A stretch of DNA of 5,665 nt from Alphaproteobacteria bacterium (lineage in GTDB: Bacteria; Pseudomonadota; Alphaproteobacteria; Sphingomonadales; Emcibacteraceae). A program made the translations under genes and the position numbers. The stretch spans positions 3,033-8,697 of the forward strand of contig NVTJ01000103.1 of assembly GCA_002401545.1 (NCBI GenBank), in the 5' to 3' direction. The notes below the pieces were generated by a model. It did no database searches. It was given only the letters and a program-made list of their open reading frames with translations, and was not told where the DNA came from. Of this stretch, positions 1 to 5,665 are shown piece after piece; positions within the stretch are counted from its first letter, which is position 1, and each line of letters starts with the position of its first letter.

Positions 1-310
1 TGATCTGTTGCGGGAACAGGCGGGGGTTGATCGTGTTCAACAGGGACCCCATGCAGGGGACAGCCAGATAGAGTTCCAGATGGCGGTAGGTATTCCAGGC
101 CATTGTGCTAACGCAGTCGCCTTCCCCAATCCCCAGTTTTGTCAGCGCATGGGCAAGTTTGGCCGACCTTCGGGAAATTTCACTGTAGGTCGCCCTGTGT
201 ATCCCCCCCTCCAAAGCTTTGGTGACAACCTCACAATCACTATGGTAGAGTGCGGCATATTCCATAAGGCTGGTGATCAGCAGCGGCCGGTCTTGCATGA
301 GTCCAAGCAT
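1..310 (-). CDS. AlkK-type medium/long-chain fatty-acyl-CoA ligase, N-terminal part (cut by window edge)
   Basis: Only the first 103 codons are present; the gene runs off the left edge. The protein begins MLGLMQDRPLLITSLMEYAA, the usual opening of AlkK-like acyl-CoA synthetases. It continues with WNTYRHLELY (about residues 72-81) and NTINPRLFPQQI (92-103), both typical of this family's N-terminal adenylate-forming domain. Known family role: a fatty acid is activated with ATP to an acyl-adenylate and then joined to CoA, feeding beta-oxidation or lipid synthesis. The ATP-binding motif and C-terminal subdomain lie outside the window, so chain-length preference cannot be judged. The ATG at 310 is chosen because AGGGAG lies 9 bases upstream (320-325, minus strand) and the family normally starts at MLGLMQD. 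The frame stays open about 25 codons further upstream but has no good start. The gene lies 98 bases downstream of the histidine kinase, with a palindrome in the gap, so it may have its own promoter. Confidence 0.88.
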   Translation of the reverse strand, partial: MLGLMQDRPLLITSLMEYAALYHSDCEVVTKALEGGIHRATYSEISRRSAKLAHALTKLGIGEGDCVSTMAWNTYRHLELYLAVPCMGSLLNTINPRLFPQQI

Positions 311-371
311 GTATTCTGTCTCCCTGATATAATCAGCCGGGAGTGTGCCATAAAGTGCGGTAAAAAGAAAC

Positions 372-389
372 TTAATACGATCGTTTTAA
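372..389. promoter_or_regulatory. 18-bp near-perfect palindrome upstream of the acyl-CoA ligase gene, candidate operator
   Basis: TTAATACGATCGTTTTAA equals its own reverse complement except for one symmetric mismatched pair; the centre ACGATCGT is perfect. It lies about 62 bases upstream of the ligase ATG, in the 98-base gap after the kinase gene. That position and symmetry suit a dimeric repressor site, for example of a TetR-type regulator of fatty-acid genes, but no regulator gene is present and the family is a guess. A second, shorter palindrome, CTGATATAATCAG (324-336), overlaps the edge of the ribosome binding site of the same gene. No convincing -35/-10 pair could be assigned in this gap. 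Confidence 0.35.
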
Positions 390-408
390 TTATTGGCCGT
401 CCGAGCGG

Positions 409-1986
409 TTAAATCACTTCTGTTAAAACCCGGGCGGGGGGAAAAGTAATTGTCACATGGGTGCCGGCGTTAATTTCGCTCTTGATGTCCATTGTTCCCT
501 GATGCATTTCCACAAAGGCCTTGGTGATGGCAAGGCCAAGGCCGGTTCCCTGATGGCTTCGGGTTTTATGGTCCTGATCCTGCAGGTAGGGTTCTGTGAT
601 CATGTCAAGTTTTTCCGGTGATATGCCGATGCCGTTATCGTTCACATAAATTTCCATACACCCCTTGTCCGTGACCGCACAACCAATGATGACCTGGCCT
701 TTGTCCGGGGTGAATTTAATGGCATTGCTCAGCAGGTTCAGGATAATCTGGCGTATGACTTTCTCATCACCGACGAATTCATTCAGGGCGTCAGGTATTT
801 TTTTCACCAATGTGATATTCTTGTCCTTGGCTTCTTTTTCCAGATAAACGATTGATTGCTTGAGGGTATGCCTCAGGTTTATTTCCACCTCGTGAAGTTC
901 ATATTTTCCGGCCTCAATCTTGGACATGTCAAGAATTTCATTGATAATATTTAAAAGATGTTTTCCGCTTGATTGAATATGGCCGACATATTCAGTTTGC
1001 TTGTCACTGAGCGTTTCCTTGGTGCCAGAGCTTAAAATATCAGAAAAACCGATGATGGAATTCAGCGGTGTTCTGAGTTCATGGCTCATAGTGGCGAGGA
1101 ACTCAGATTTAATTCTGTGGTCTGATTCCGCATGTTCTCTGGCTTGATCCAGTTCGCTGATCAGGCTGAAAATCCTTCGATGGGAAAAATATCCGCCAAG
1201 GAGGAGCAGGGCAAACATGGCAATGCTTGTATATATGGACAGGGCCATGGGATTGCTGTCTTCTTCCCGCAGCGACCATTCTAGCGATGCAATGATATTG
1301 CCCATGCTGTCCTTCAATAAAAAATTACCGGGAGATGATACGGCTGTTATGACCAAATCCTTTAAGTTAAGTATGTCACTGGTCTGCAAGAGCAATTCCG
1401 GTGTTAACGCAGTCCAGAACATCAGGAAATCCCTCTTATCCGGGGAAAAGTCCGGGTAAGCCGTAGAGTCAGGGTGGGTAATGGGCGATAAGCTGAAAAG
1501 TGTTGGTGTGCCATTGTTATTTACGAAGAAGGAAACGGGTTCGGCGTCCAATGTGATATTTTCCAGCATTCCCTGTCTTATAAAATCAAAATTCTGTTTG
1601 AAAACATTCCGGGATATGGCGTAGTCCATATTGTTGTCTCTGGTTTCCTGATCAATCAGAGTTCCGTCATTCTTGATGAAGGCCAGACCATGGATCTTGC
1701 GCTTTAGCATATTGGCACCGCCGATGCTGTAGTGGAACCATTTCATGTCGTTCTTGAGGGTTAAATTCGTGAAGGTATCGCTCCATTCCGTATAGTCAAG
1801 GAGCATGGTAGCCTGAAAATCCTGAATGTCGTGAATATGCTGCGCGATGGAATAATAGGATATCCGTTGGCCGGATTTCTTGATGGCTCTGTCGGTGATG
1901 CCCAAACTTACAATAATCATGTATAAAGCAATGAGTATGGTAACGGCAACAGGGAAAAAAGCTTTGGAAAAACTCAAGGGGATCAC
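409..1986 (-). CDS. Membrane-bound sensor histidine kinase with periplasmic CHASE4-like domain (PleC/DivJ-like core)
   Basis: A 525-residue sensor kinase. A first membrane segment (about 10-30) and a second (about 248-267) enclose a ~215-residue periplasmic region. The motif DYTEWSDTF (64-72) followed by HGLAFIKNDGTLID matches the CHASE4 sensor family. A short coiled linker leads to the HisKA domain, with phospho-acceptor His302 in ATMSHELRTPLNSIIGFSDI. The ATPase domain follows: N box NLLSNAIKFT (417-426), G1 box DNGIGI (450-455), G2 box GTGLGLAI (480-487). All key catalytic residues are present, so it should be active. There is no receiver domain and no response-regulator gene in the window, so it is an orphan kinase here. 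The start is GTG: an in-frame stop lies a few codons upstream, and the next Met would remove the first membrane helix. No Shine-Dalgarno sequence is visible, so translation may be weak or coupled. It lies 69 bases after murD2. The signal and partner are unknown. Confidence 0.9.
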   Translation of the reverse strand: MIPLSFSKAFFPVAVTILIALYMIIVSLGITDRAIKKSGQRISYYSIAQHIHDIQDFQATMLLDYTEWSDTFTNLTLKNDMKWFHYSIGGANMLKRKIHGLAFIKNDGTLIDQETRDNNMDYAISRNVFKQNFDFIRQGMLENITLDAEPVSFFVNNNGTPTLFSLSPITHPDSTAYPDFSPDKRDFLMFWTALTPELLLQTSDILNLKDLVITAVSSPGNFLLKDSMGNIIASLEWSLREEDSNPMALSIYTSIAMFALLLLGGYFSHRRIFSLISELDQAREHAESDHRIKSEFLATMSHELRTPLNSIIGFSDILSSGTKETLSDKQTEYVGHIQSSGKHLLNIINEILDMSKIEAGKYELHEVEINLRHTLKQSIVYLEKEAKDKNITLVKKIPDALNEFVGDEKVIRQIILNLLSNAIKFTPDKGQVIIGCAVTDKGCMEIYVNDNGIGISPEKLDMITEPYLQDQDHKTRSHQGTGLGLAITKAFVEMHQGTMDIKSEINAGTHVTITFPPARVLTEVI

Positions 1987-2055
1987 CCATTTTTGTGTGG
2001 TTTATTTTCTTTATACAAGACAATAAGTTCAACAGGTTAATTTAATGGTAAGTTT

Positions 2056-3381
2056 TTAGCCTGTCTTCAGGCTGTAAATGCGGAAAAGATCACCCCGTTG
2101 TTCAAAATTCTCAAAAGCATCATAGCTGGGCGCAGCGGGACTAAGCAGGATGATACCACCATCCGGGGTGGTTTTCTTTGCTATTGCCACAGATGTTTTC
2201 AGGTCAATTGCCGTTACCACTGATGACGACAGCCCGATTTTATTCAGGGCCAGACAGATTGCCGGACCGGTCTGGTAAGCTGTGATTACGCTTACGCCGG
2301 GATGATCTTTAATATAACGGGCGAGGGATGAATAGTCCTGATTTCGATTCTGGCCCCCGGCCAGAAGGGTTACAGGACGGCCTTCAAAGCTCTTCAAGGC
2401 GGCTATTGTCGCTTCCGGTGTGGTTGAAATGCTGTCGTTGATATATGTCCGGCCAGCGGTGATGCCAAGGTTTTCGAGACGGTGAGGCAGACCGGAATAA
2501 GAGGCTGCAAGCTTAAAAGATTTTTTCAGATCAAGCCCCAGAGCCTTGCACACGGTAAGGGCCGCACAAATATTCTCCAGATTATGGTTTCCGGGCAGGG
2601 TGATGTCTTCGATAAGGCCCAGACTGTCATCTCCGACCCAGATGAATTTTCCATGGTAATGGATGGCGCAAGGGTCATTAAACCATAAGCCGTCCGCAGG
2701 CAGGCCTGTGATCATGGCTTTTATCCGGGGATCCGTACGGTTCAGGATGATGATCTTTGCACCCGTCAGGATCAGGTTGATTTTATCGGTGAAATATTGT
2801 TCATGGCTTTGATGCCAGTCAATATGTTCGGGGAACAGGTTGAGCAGAACGGCAATATCCGGGGCCTGATCCAAATCTGCTGTCTGGTAACTGCTCAGTT
2901 CAATGACATAATATTCTGCATTTTTATCAAGGCTTAACAGGGGGGTTCCAATATTTCCGCCAAGCTCAGTCTTATGTCCGAGGCCACTCAGAATATACTG
3001 GAGCAGGGCGCAGGTGGTGCTTTTGCCGTTGCTGCCGGTGACAGCGATGGTGGTGGCCTTCTTGCGGCGGTTGGCGAACCAGATATTGGTGGCGGACGTT
3101 ATGGTGACACCATGTTGTTTCAGCATGGTGACCAGGGGATGATAGAGGCTGATGCCGGGGGTCTTGATCACCACATCAAGGGGGCCGATGTTATCTTTCA
3201 GGTCAGCTTCCGGAATAAAACTGGTCAGATCATCATCCGGTATATTATCAGGGCGTTCCCGATTGATCAGGAGCAGAGGCTTTGCAGGAAACAAGGCTCT
3301 TAAAGTATGGTAACTTTCAATCCCCTCCCTGCCCAAACCCCATATGGCGAGGTTTTTATTTTCAAGATCCGATAAAATCAT
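2056..3381 (-). CDS. murD2: UDP-N-acetylmuramoyl-L-alanine--L-glutamate ligase (MurD2-type Mur ligase)
   Basis: A cytoplasmic Mur ligase of 441 residues, the normal MurD length. An N-terminal Rossmann-like UDP-binding domain contains WGLGREG (14-20). The central ATPase has P-loop TGSNGKSTT (115-123), ELSSYQT with Glu161, EHIDWH (His186) and Lys200, which aligns with the carbamoylated lysine of MurD. GNHNLEN, LPHRLE (His300, Arg301) and NFEQRG (425-430) complete the family signature. The enzyme ligates glutamate to UDP-MurNAc-L-Ala using ATP. I call it MurD2, the L-glutamate-adding form described in Xanthomonas, because it directly follows and overlaps murL. It also reads GGQNR and DSISTTPEAT (316-325) where E. 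coli MurD has GGDGK and DSKATN; these lie in the glutamate-binding lobe. L-Glu specificity is inferred, not shown. The ATG at 3381 is preferred, with a weak GAAAGA about 9 bases upstream; a TTG start at 3396 would add five residues. A canonical D-Glu-adding MurD remains possible (about 20%). Confidence 0.85.
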   Translation of the reverse strand: MILSDLENKNLAIWGLGREGIESYHTLRALFPAKPLLLINRERPDNIPDDDLTSFIPEADLKDNIGPLDVVIKTPGISLYHPLVTMLKQHGVTITSATNIWFANRRKKATTIAVTGSNGKSTTCALLQYILSGLGHKTELGGNIGTPLLSLDKNAEYYVIELSSYQTADLDQAPDIAVLLNLFPEHIDWHQSHEQYFTDKINLILTGAKIIILNRTDPRIKAMITGLPADGLWFNDPCAIHYHGKFIWVGDDSLGLIEDITLPGNHNLENICAALTVCKALGLDLKKSFKLAASYSGLPHRLENLGITAGRTYINDSISTTPEATIAALKSFEGRPVTLLAGGQNRNQDYSSLARYIKDHPGVSVITAYQTGPAICLALNKIGLSSSVVTAIDLKTSVAIAKKTTPDGGIILLSPAAPSYDAFENFEQRGDLFRIYSLKTG

Positions 3382-4705
3382 CAAGCATTCTTTCAAATTC
3401 CATGGGCAGGTTATGGCCGGCGTGTTTTTTTAATGACTTGGCGGTGAGGGCGGACAGGTTTAATCCCGTCTCATCAATTTCGGGAGCGAGCCGGGCAATG
3501 AGGGCGCTGTCCTGCCACTGCGGCATAAGTGCCAGACTCTTCAGCAGCAGGCGGCATTCGCCGATCTCACCAACACATTCAAAGGGTTTATGGCCTTTAA
3601 GGCCGAGCAGCTCCCTGAAACCATCTTCCTGCGTCACATCATTCAGCATATCCTGACCGAAAATCCTGACCACGTCGGCCTTTTCCATAAAGGGGGCAAG
3701 GGCCAAATAGACAAAGCGGCATTTCGGACAGTCACAACACCAGCCGTATTTTCTCGCTTCCTGCAAAATATGAAAATTGCGGTTACAGCTTCTGAAGGTG
3801 GAAAAATATTTTGGCTCGCGGGCAAATAATGCCGCAATACCACTTTCCGACAGCGGCCGCAAAAGCGAAAAATAGCGGAAGTTTTTCATGACATGGCGGG
3901 TAATAAACTGGCTGAAGTCCTGCTCAAATTCCAGAGATTTACTATATTGGTGATTTATCCGCAGGCCATCTTTCACCATATTACCTTCATTGGCAGACTG
4001 TTCATTGGACATGATCACCGTATTATAGCCGTAAAGGACAGCGGCAAAAGCCATGATAAAACCAAGAATGCCGCTAATGGGCACATGGCCGTTATAGGCG
4101 CCCTGTTCATTAAGCTGAAACAGGCGTGGGTCAATTTTCCGGGTGATCAGGATCGGGTCCGGACAGTCACCACGCGCCATCACCTCCAATATGGGCCGTC
4201 CGGCATTGATGGCAATGGGGCGAAAGTCCTGTCCCGCCTGCCGCAATATTTCCAGACTGACCAGTGAATCCTTGCCGCCACCGATAGGGAGGACATTCCT
4301 CCGGGGCAGGATGAGGGGGGATGGCTGTGGCGCGGTCTGTTCTGTCACCGGGAAATTGATGATCCCGCGAAGATCAAGATTATTTTTCACAGAAAATTCA
4401 CCAAGCCCCATGAGATAGAATTTATAGAAAAAATCAGCTTCTGTCCGGCTGATTGTCCGGTCCTCAATGATAATCCGTGGTGGGCAACAGGCTTTGTAAT
4501 AACTGATTCCGGCGGCCAGATGCAGGACGTGCATAAGTCCTTTGAGGGCCGCTTGTTCTTCAGACGAAAAATTTGTCTTTGCCCCGGGAAAGCTGATGAC
4601 TTCCGTGAAGGTCAGGCCGGATGACATGGCATAGTCCAGAAAAACGCATTGTTTCTCCGATTCATAACGGCAGGACTTGAATATGAAGGCACTTTCTTTT
4701 GTCAT
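3362..4705 (-). CDS. murL: UDP-MurNAc-L-Ala-L-Glu epimerase MurL
   Basis: Product of 447 residues (469 if it starts at ATG 4771). In Xanthomonas oryzae MurL inverts the terminal L-glutamate of UDP-MurNAc-L-Ala-L-Glu to D-glutamate in an ATP- and Mg-dependent reaction, replacing glutamate racemase. The sequence shows an N-terminal region starting near FIFKSCRYES. A PP-loop-like nucleotide motif PIGGGKDSLVSLE follows (GGGKDS at 142-147), as in adenylating enzymes, then NAGRPI, YNGHVPISG (204-212) and SNEQSANEGN (233-242). A cysteine cluster WCCDCPKC (C323, C324, C326, C329) may bind a metal. This order and the size fit MurL. ATG 4705 is preferred because it leaves about 8 residues before the conserved start, as I recall for the Xanthomonas protein. 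Neither candidate start has a clear Shine-Dalgarno sequence. The 3' end overlaps murD2 by 20 bases, implying translational coupling. The gene is divergent from the CBS gene. The main alternative is another PP-loop enzyme such as a QueC relative, made unlikely by the murD2 pairing. Confidence 0.85.
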   Translation of the reverse strand: MTKESAFIFKSCRYESEKQCVFLDYAMSSGLTFTEVISFPGAKTNFSSEEQAALKGLMHVLHLAAGISYYKACCPPRIIIEDRTISRTEADFFYKFYLMGLGEFSVKNNLDLRGIINFPVTEQTAPQPSPLILPRRNVLPIGGGKDSLVSLEILRQAGQDFRPIAINAGRPILEVMARGDCPDPILITRKIDPRLFQLNEQGAYNGHVPISGILGFIMAFAAVLYGYNTVIMSNEQSANEGNMVKDGLRINHQYSKSLEFEQDFSQFITRHVMKNFRYFSLLRPLSESGIAALFAREPKYFSTFRSCNRNFHILQEARKYGWCCDCPKCRFVYLALAPFMEKADVVRIFGQDMLNDVTQEDGFRELLGLKGHKPFECVGEIGECRLLLKSLALMPQWQDSALIARLAPEIDETGLNLSALTAKSLKKHAGHNLPMEFERMLDDFIGS

Positions 4706-4805
4706 GACATTTGTTGTCTGATTTTTTTCTGGCAAAAACAAGGCCTTTGTCAAAATTTCGGGAATTAACATTAATTATTAGGTCGTAGATTTGCTTTTCT
4801 TCGTA

Positions 4806-4811
4806 TATAAT
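4806..4811 (+). promoter_or_regulatory. Candidate -10 box (TATAAT) for the CBS-domain gene
   Basis: A perfect TATAAT lies 38 bases upstream of the CBS-gene ATG, in a stretch (about 4795-4835) that is almost entirely A and T. No good -35 hexamer stands 16-18 bases upstream (4782-4789 reads GTCGTAGA), so the promoter may be weak or activator-dependent. The overlapping minus-strand hexamer TATTAT (4812 to 4807) could serve murL, making this a shared divergent promoter region. Because the region is so AT-rich, a chance match is possible. Confidence 0.4.
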
Positions 4812-4812
4812 A

Positions 4813-4827
4813 AGTTATACAATAACT
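4813..4827. repeat. Inverted repeat AGTTAT-ACA-ATAACT between murL and the CBS gene, possible operator
   Basis: A perfect 6-bp inverted repeat with a 3-base spacer begins one base after the candidate -10 box of the CBS gene. A protein bound here would block that promoter and possibly the one for murL. All twelve arm positions pair, but the region is low-complexity AT, so chance symmetry cannot be excluded from one sequence. Confidence 0.25.
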
Positions 4828-4839
4828 ATATAAATCAAC

Positions 4840-4845
4840 AGGAGG
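4840..4845 (+). promoter_or_regulatory. Strong ribosome binding site AGGAGG for the CBS-domain gene
   Basis: A full AGGAGG followed by TTCC and ATG at 4850 fixes the start of the CBS-domain gene. It is the best Shine-Dalgarno sequence in the window and contrasts with the poor ones of murL and the histidine kinase, suggesting this gene is translated much more efficiently. Confidence 0.85.
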
Positions 4846-4849
4846 TTCC

Positions 4850-5281
4850 ATGTACGTTAGAAATGTTCTTCAGTATAAGGGTCATCAGATCATATCTGTT
4901 TCGCCTGATAATAGTTTAATGGAAGTCGCAAAAACCCTGCGGGAAAATAAAATCGGGGCGGTTCTGGTTTGTGAAAGCGAAGGCCGCATGTGCGGTGTTC
5001 TTTCAGAACGGGATATTATCATCGCCATAGCCAAACATGGCGGGGGGATACTTGAAGGCAAGGTCAGCGATTTTATGACGGAAGGTGTCTATACCTGCTC
5101 CCTTGATGATGACATGAAAAAAATTATGGAACAGATGACCAGCAAGCGCATTCGTCATTTGCCGGTGGTGGAAGACGGCAATGTTGTCGGTGTGATCAGT
5201 ATCGGGGATGCGGTCAAGCAGCGTATGGCTGAAACCGAAGCCGAGTCAGAAGCAATGATGACATATATTACATCGTCCTGA
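4850..5281 (+). CDS. Stand-alone CBS-pair (Bateman module) protein
   Basis: A soluble 143-residue protein made only of two CBS domains. CBS1 spans about residues 11-65, with IGAVLV and GVLSERDI (49-56). CBS2 spans about 76-128, with MTEGVYTC, RHLPVVEDG (102-110) and GVISIGD (114-120). A short acidic helix (AETEAESEAMMTYITSS) ends the protein. Such Bateman modules bind adenine nucleotides or related ligands in the cleft between the two repeats and usually form dimers; the small stand-alone versions have no assigned catalytic role. There is no enzymatic domain, so labels such as IMP dehydrogenase-related reflect only the shared CBS module. The start is well fixed by AGGAGG four bases upstream. 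The gene is divergent from murL with a short AT-rich spacer, so shared regulation is possible, but a role in wall synthesis is only a guess. Confidence 0.92.
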   Translation: MYVRNVLQYKGHQIISVSPDNSLMEVAKTLRENKIGAVLVCESEGRMCGVLSERDIIIAIAKHGGGILEGKVSDFMTEGVYTCSLDDDMKKIMEQMTSKRIRHLPVVEDGNVVGVISIGDAVKQRMAETEAESEAMMTYITSS

Positions 5282-5335
5282 AGCAAAATGAGTTTTATTG
5301 AGTCGAATTTAATTTCCCGGCTTCAGGTTCTTTCT
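5277..5335 (+). terminator. Possible terminator-like inverted repeat at the end of the CBS gene
   Basis: CCTGAAGC (5277-5284) and GCTTCAGG (5320-5327) form a perfect 8-bp stem, and the distal arm is followed by TTCTTTCT. The stem starts in the last codon and includes the TGA stop of the CBS gene. The 35-base loop is much longer than in a classical intrinsic terminator and the T run is interrupted, so termination is only a possibility. Confidence 0.3.
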
Positions 5336-5383
5336 CAGACTCTGACGGTAACGGGGCGTTTTCTATCTAACTCATTGTTTTGA
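5288..5383 (+). CDS. Possible 31-residue small protein just after the CBS gene
   Basis: An ATG six bases after the CBS-gene stop opens a 31-codon frame ending at TGA 5381-5383. The peptide begins MSFIESNLISRLQVLSQTL and ends TGRFLSNSLF; it is moderately hydrophobic with spaced Ser and Thr. The close spacing would allow re-initiation by ribosomes leaving the CBS gene. No proper Shine-Dalgarno sequence is present (only GAAG a few bases upstream), I recognise no family, and the frame overlaps the possible terminator stem. A chance open frame is the more likely explanation. Confidence 0.15.
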   Translation: MSFIESNLISRLQVLSQTLTVTGRFLSNSLF

Positions 5384-5665
5384 AATAGTTATTTTTGCCA
5401 GTGGATTGGCATATTATTATTATTCTGTAGTTTTTCTTTATTTTATGCTAATATAGCCGTTCTTCACAGAAAGATAAAAGCTTGTTTATAACTTTCTTTA
5501 TTTGCCGGGAAGCCTAGCGTGAGCAACGGTTTTTACAAATTTTTCGGTTAAATGTGAAATTAGGTATTTACAAGGTTGTGGCTAGCCCCTATAACCCGCT
5601 TCACCGACACGGCCTATGCCGCTGAGAACGATGTCTTTAAGGGGCAGCTTGATTAGGGGCGTTGG
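5384..5665. other. Right-hand region with no recognisable gene
   Basis: No frame has a convincing start, ribosome binding site and family match. The left part is very AT-rich (27% GC over 5381-5480), with long T-rich stretches. A weak extended -10-like TGCTAATAT (5446-5454) lacks a good -35. From about 5581 the sequence becomes GC-rich (58%). Two partial frames run off the right edge there: a minus-strand 27-residue C-terminus ending at TAG 5582-5584 (…LPLKDIVLSGIGRVGEAGYRG), and a plus-strand frame from ATG 5631 (MSLRGSLIRGVG). Neither is recognised. The minus one, if real, would be the tail of a gene convergent with the CBS gene. Confidence 0.5.
5469..5496. repeat. AT-rich hairpin followed by a T-rich run, weak terminator candidate
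   Basis: GAAAGATAAA (5469-5478) pairs with TTTAT-AA-CTTTC (5485-5496), giving ten base pairs with a two-base bulge and a six-base loop (AGCTTG). TTTATTT follows directly. The low GC content makes the stem weak. It could end transcripts coming from the CBS gene, or be a symmetric site in a GC-poor spacer. Confidence 0.25.

Noticed and set aside
8..412. Plus-strand open frame of 134 codons at the left edge
   Set aside because: It is antisense to the acyl-CoA ligase, whose minus-strand frame has clear family motifs and a ribosome binding site.
1796..2032. Minus-strand 78-codon frame over the start of the kinase, including ATG at 1990
   Set aside because: It is in a different frame, lacks a ribosome binding site and overlaps the membrane and CHASE4 coding region of the kinase.
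2010..2032. TTGAAC and TATAAA on the minus strand as a kinase promoter
   Set aside because: The spacing is only 11 bases, too short for a standard sigma-70 promoter.
2058..2073. Hairpin AGCCTG-TCTT-CAGGCT at the end of murD2 as a terminator
   Set aside because: The stem is only 6 bp and on the minus strand it is followed by AAAAACTT, not a T run.
3362..4705. MurL read as a QueC-like queuosine enzyme because of GGGKDS and the Cys cluster
   Set aside because: The protein is about twice QueC length, lacks other QueC signatures and is paired with a Mur ligase, which fits MurL.
5592..5653. Plus-frame resemblance of PITRFTDTAYAAENDVFKGQ to cadherin-like/VCBS adhesin repeats
   Set aside because: Too short, interrupted by a stop and without a start; the match is by eye only.
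5282..5665. tRNA or other standard RNA gene in the right-hand spacer
   Set aside because: No T-loop GGTTCRA-type motif, cloverleaf or other recognisable RNA signature was seen on either strand.

Overview
The window looks like part of an alphaproteobacterial chromosome, GC roughly 45-50% by eye. The pointers are a PleC/DivJ-like sensor kinase core, an AlkK-type acyl-CoA ligase, and a single-unit CBS-pair protein with the acidic C-terminal tail common in that class. No rRNA, tRNA, IS element or CRISPR array is recognisable.

Four genes lie on the minus strand, read from right to left: murL (about 3362-4705), murD2 (2056-3381, overlapping murL by 20 bases), a membrane-bound CHASE4-type histidine kinase (409-1986, GTG start), and the first 103 codons of a fatty-acyl-CoA ligase (310 down to base 1, cut by the window edge). 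One plus-strand gene, a two-CBS-domain protein (4850-5281), diverges from murL across a very AT-rich promoter region. The last ~380 bases (5282-5665) hold no convincing gene. They go from a GC-poor core (27% over 5381-5480) to a GC-rich end (58% over 5581-5665), with several inverted repeats.

The main point is the murL-murD2 pair. Most bacteria make D-glutamate with a racemase and add it to UDP-MurNAc-L-Ala with MurD. In the route described from Xanthomonas oryzae, MurD2 instead adds L-glutamate and MurL then epimerises it within the nucleotide dipeptide, using ATP. Here the two genes overlap and are presumably co-translated, and the ligase departs from E. coli-type MurD at positions that contact glutamate. 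The window therefore probably encodes this alternative peptidoglycan-precursor route. The kinase and acyl-CoA ligase downstream may be separate transcription units: their gaps are 69 and 98 bases, and the second contains a near-perfect 18-bp palindrome that could be an operator.
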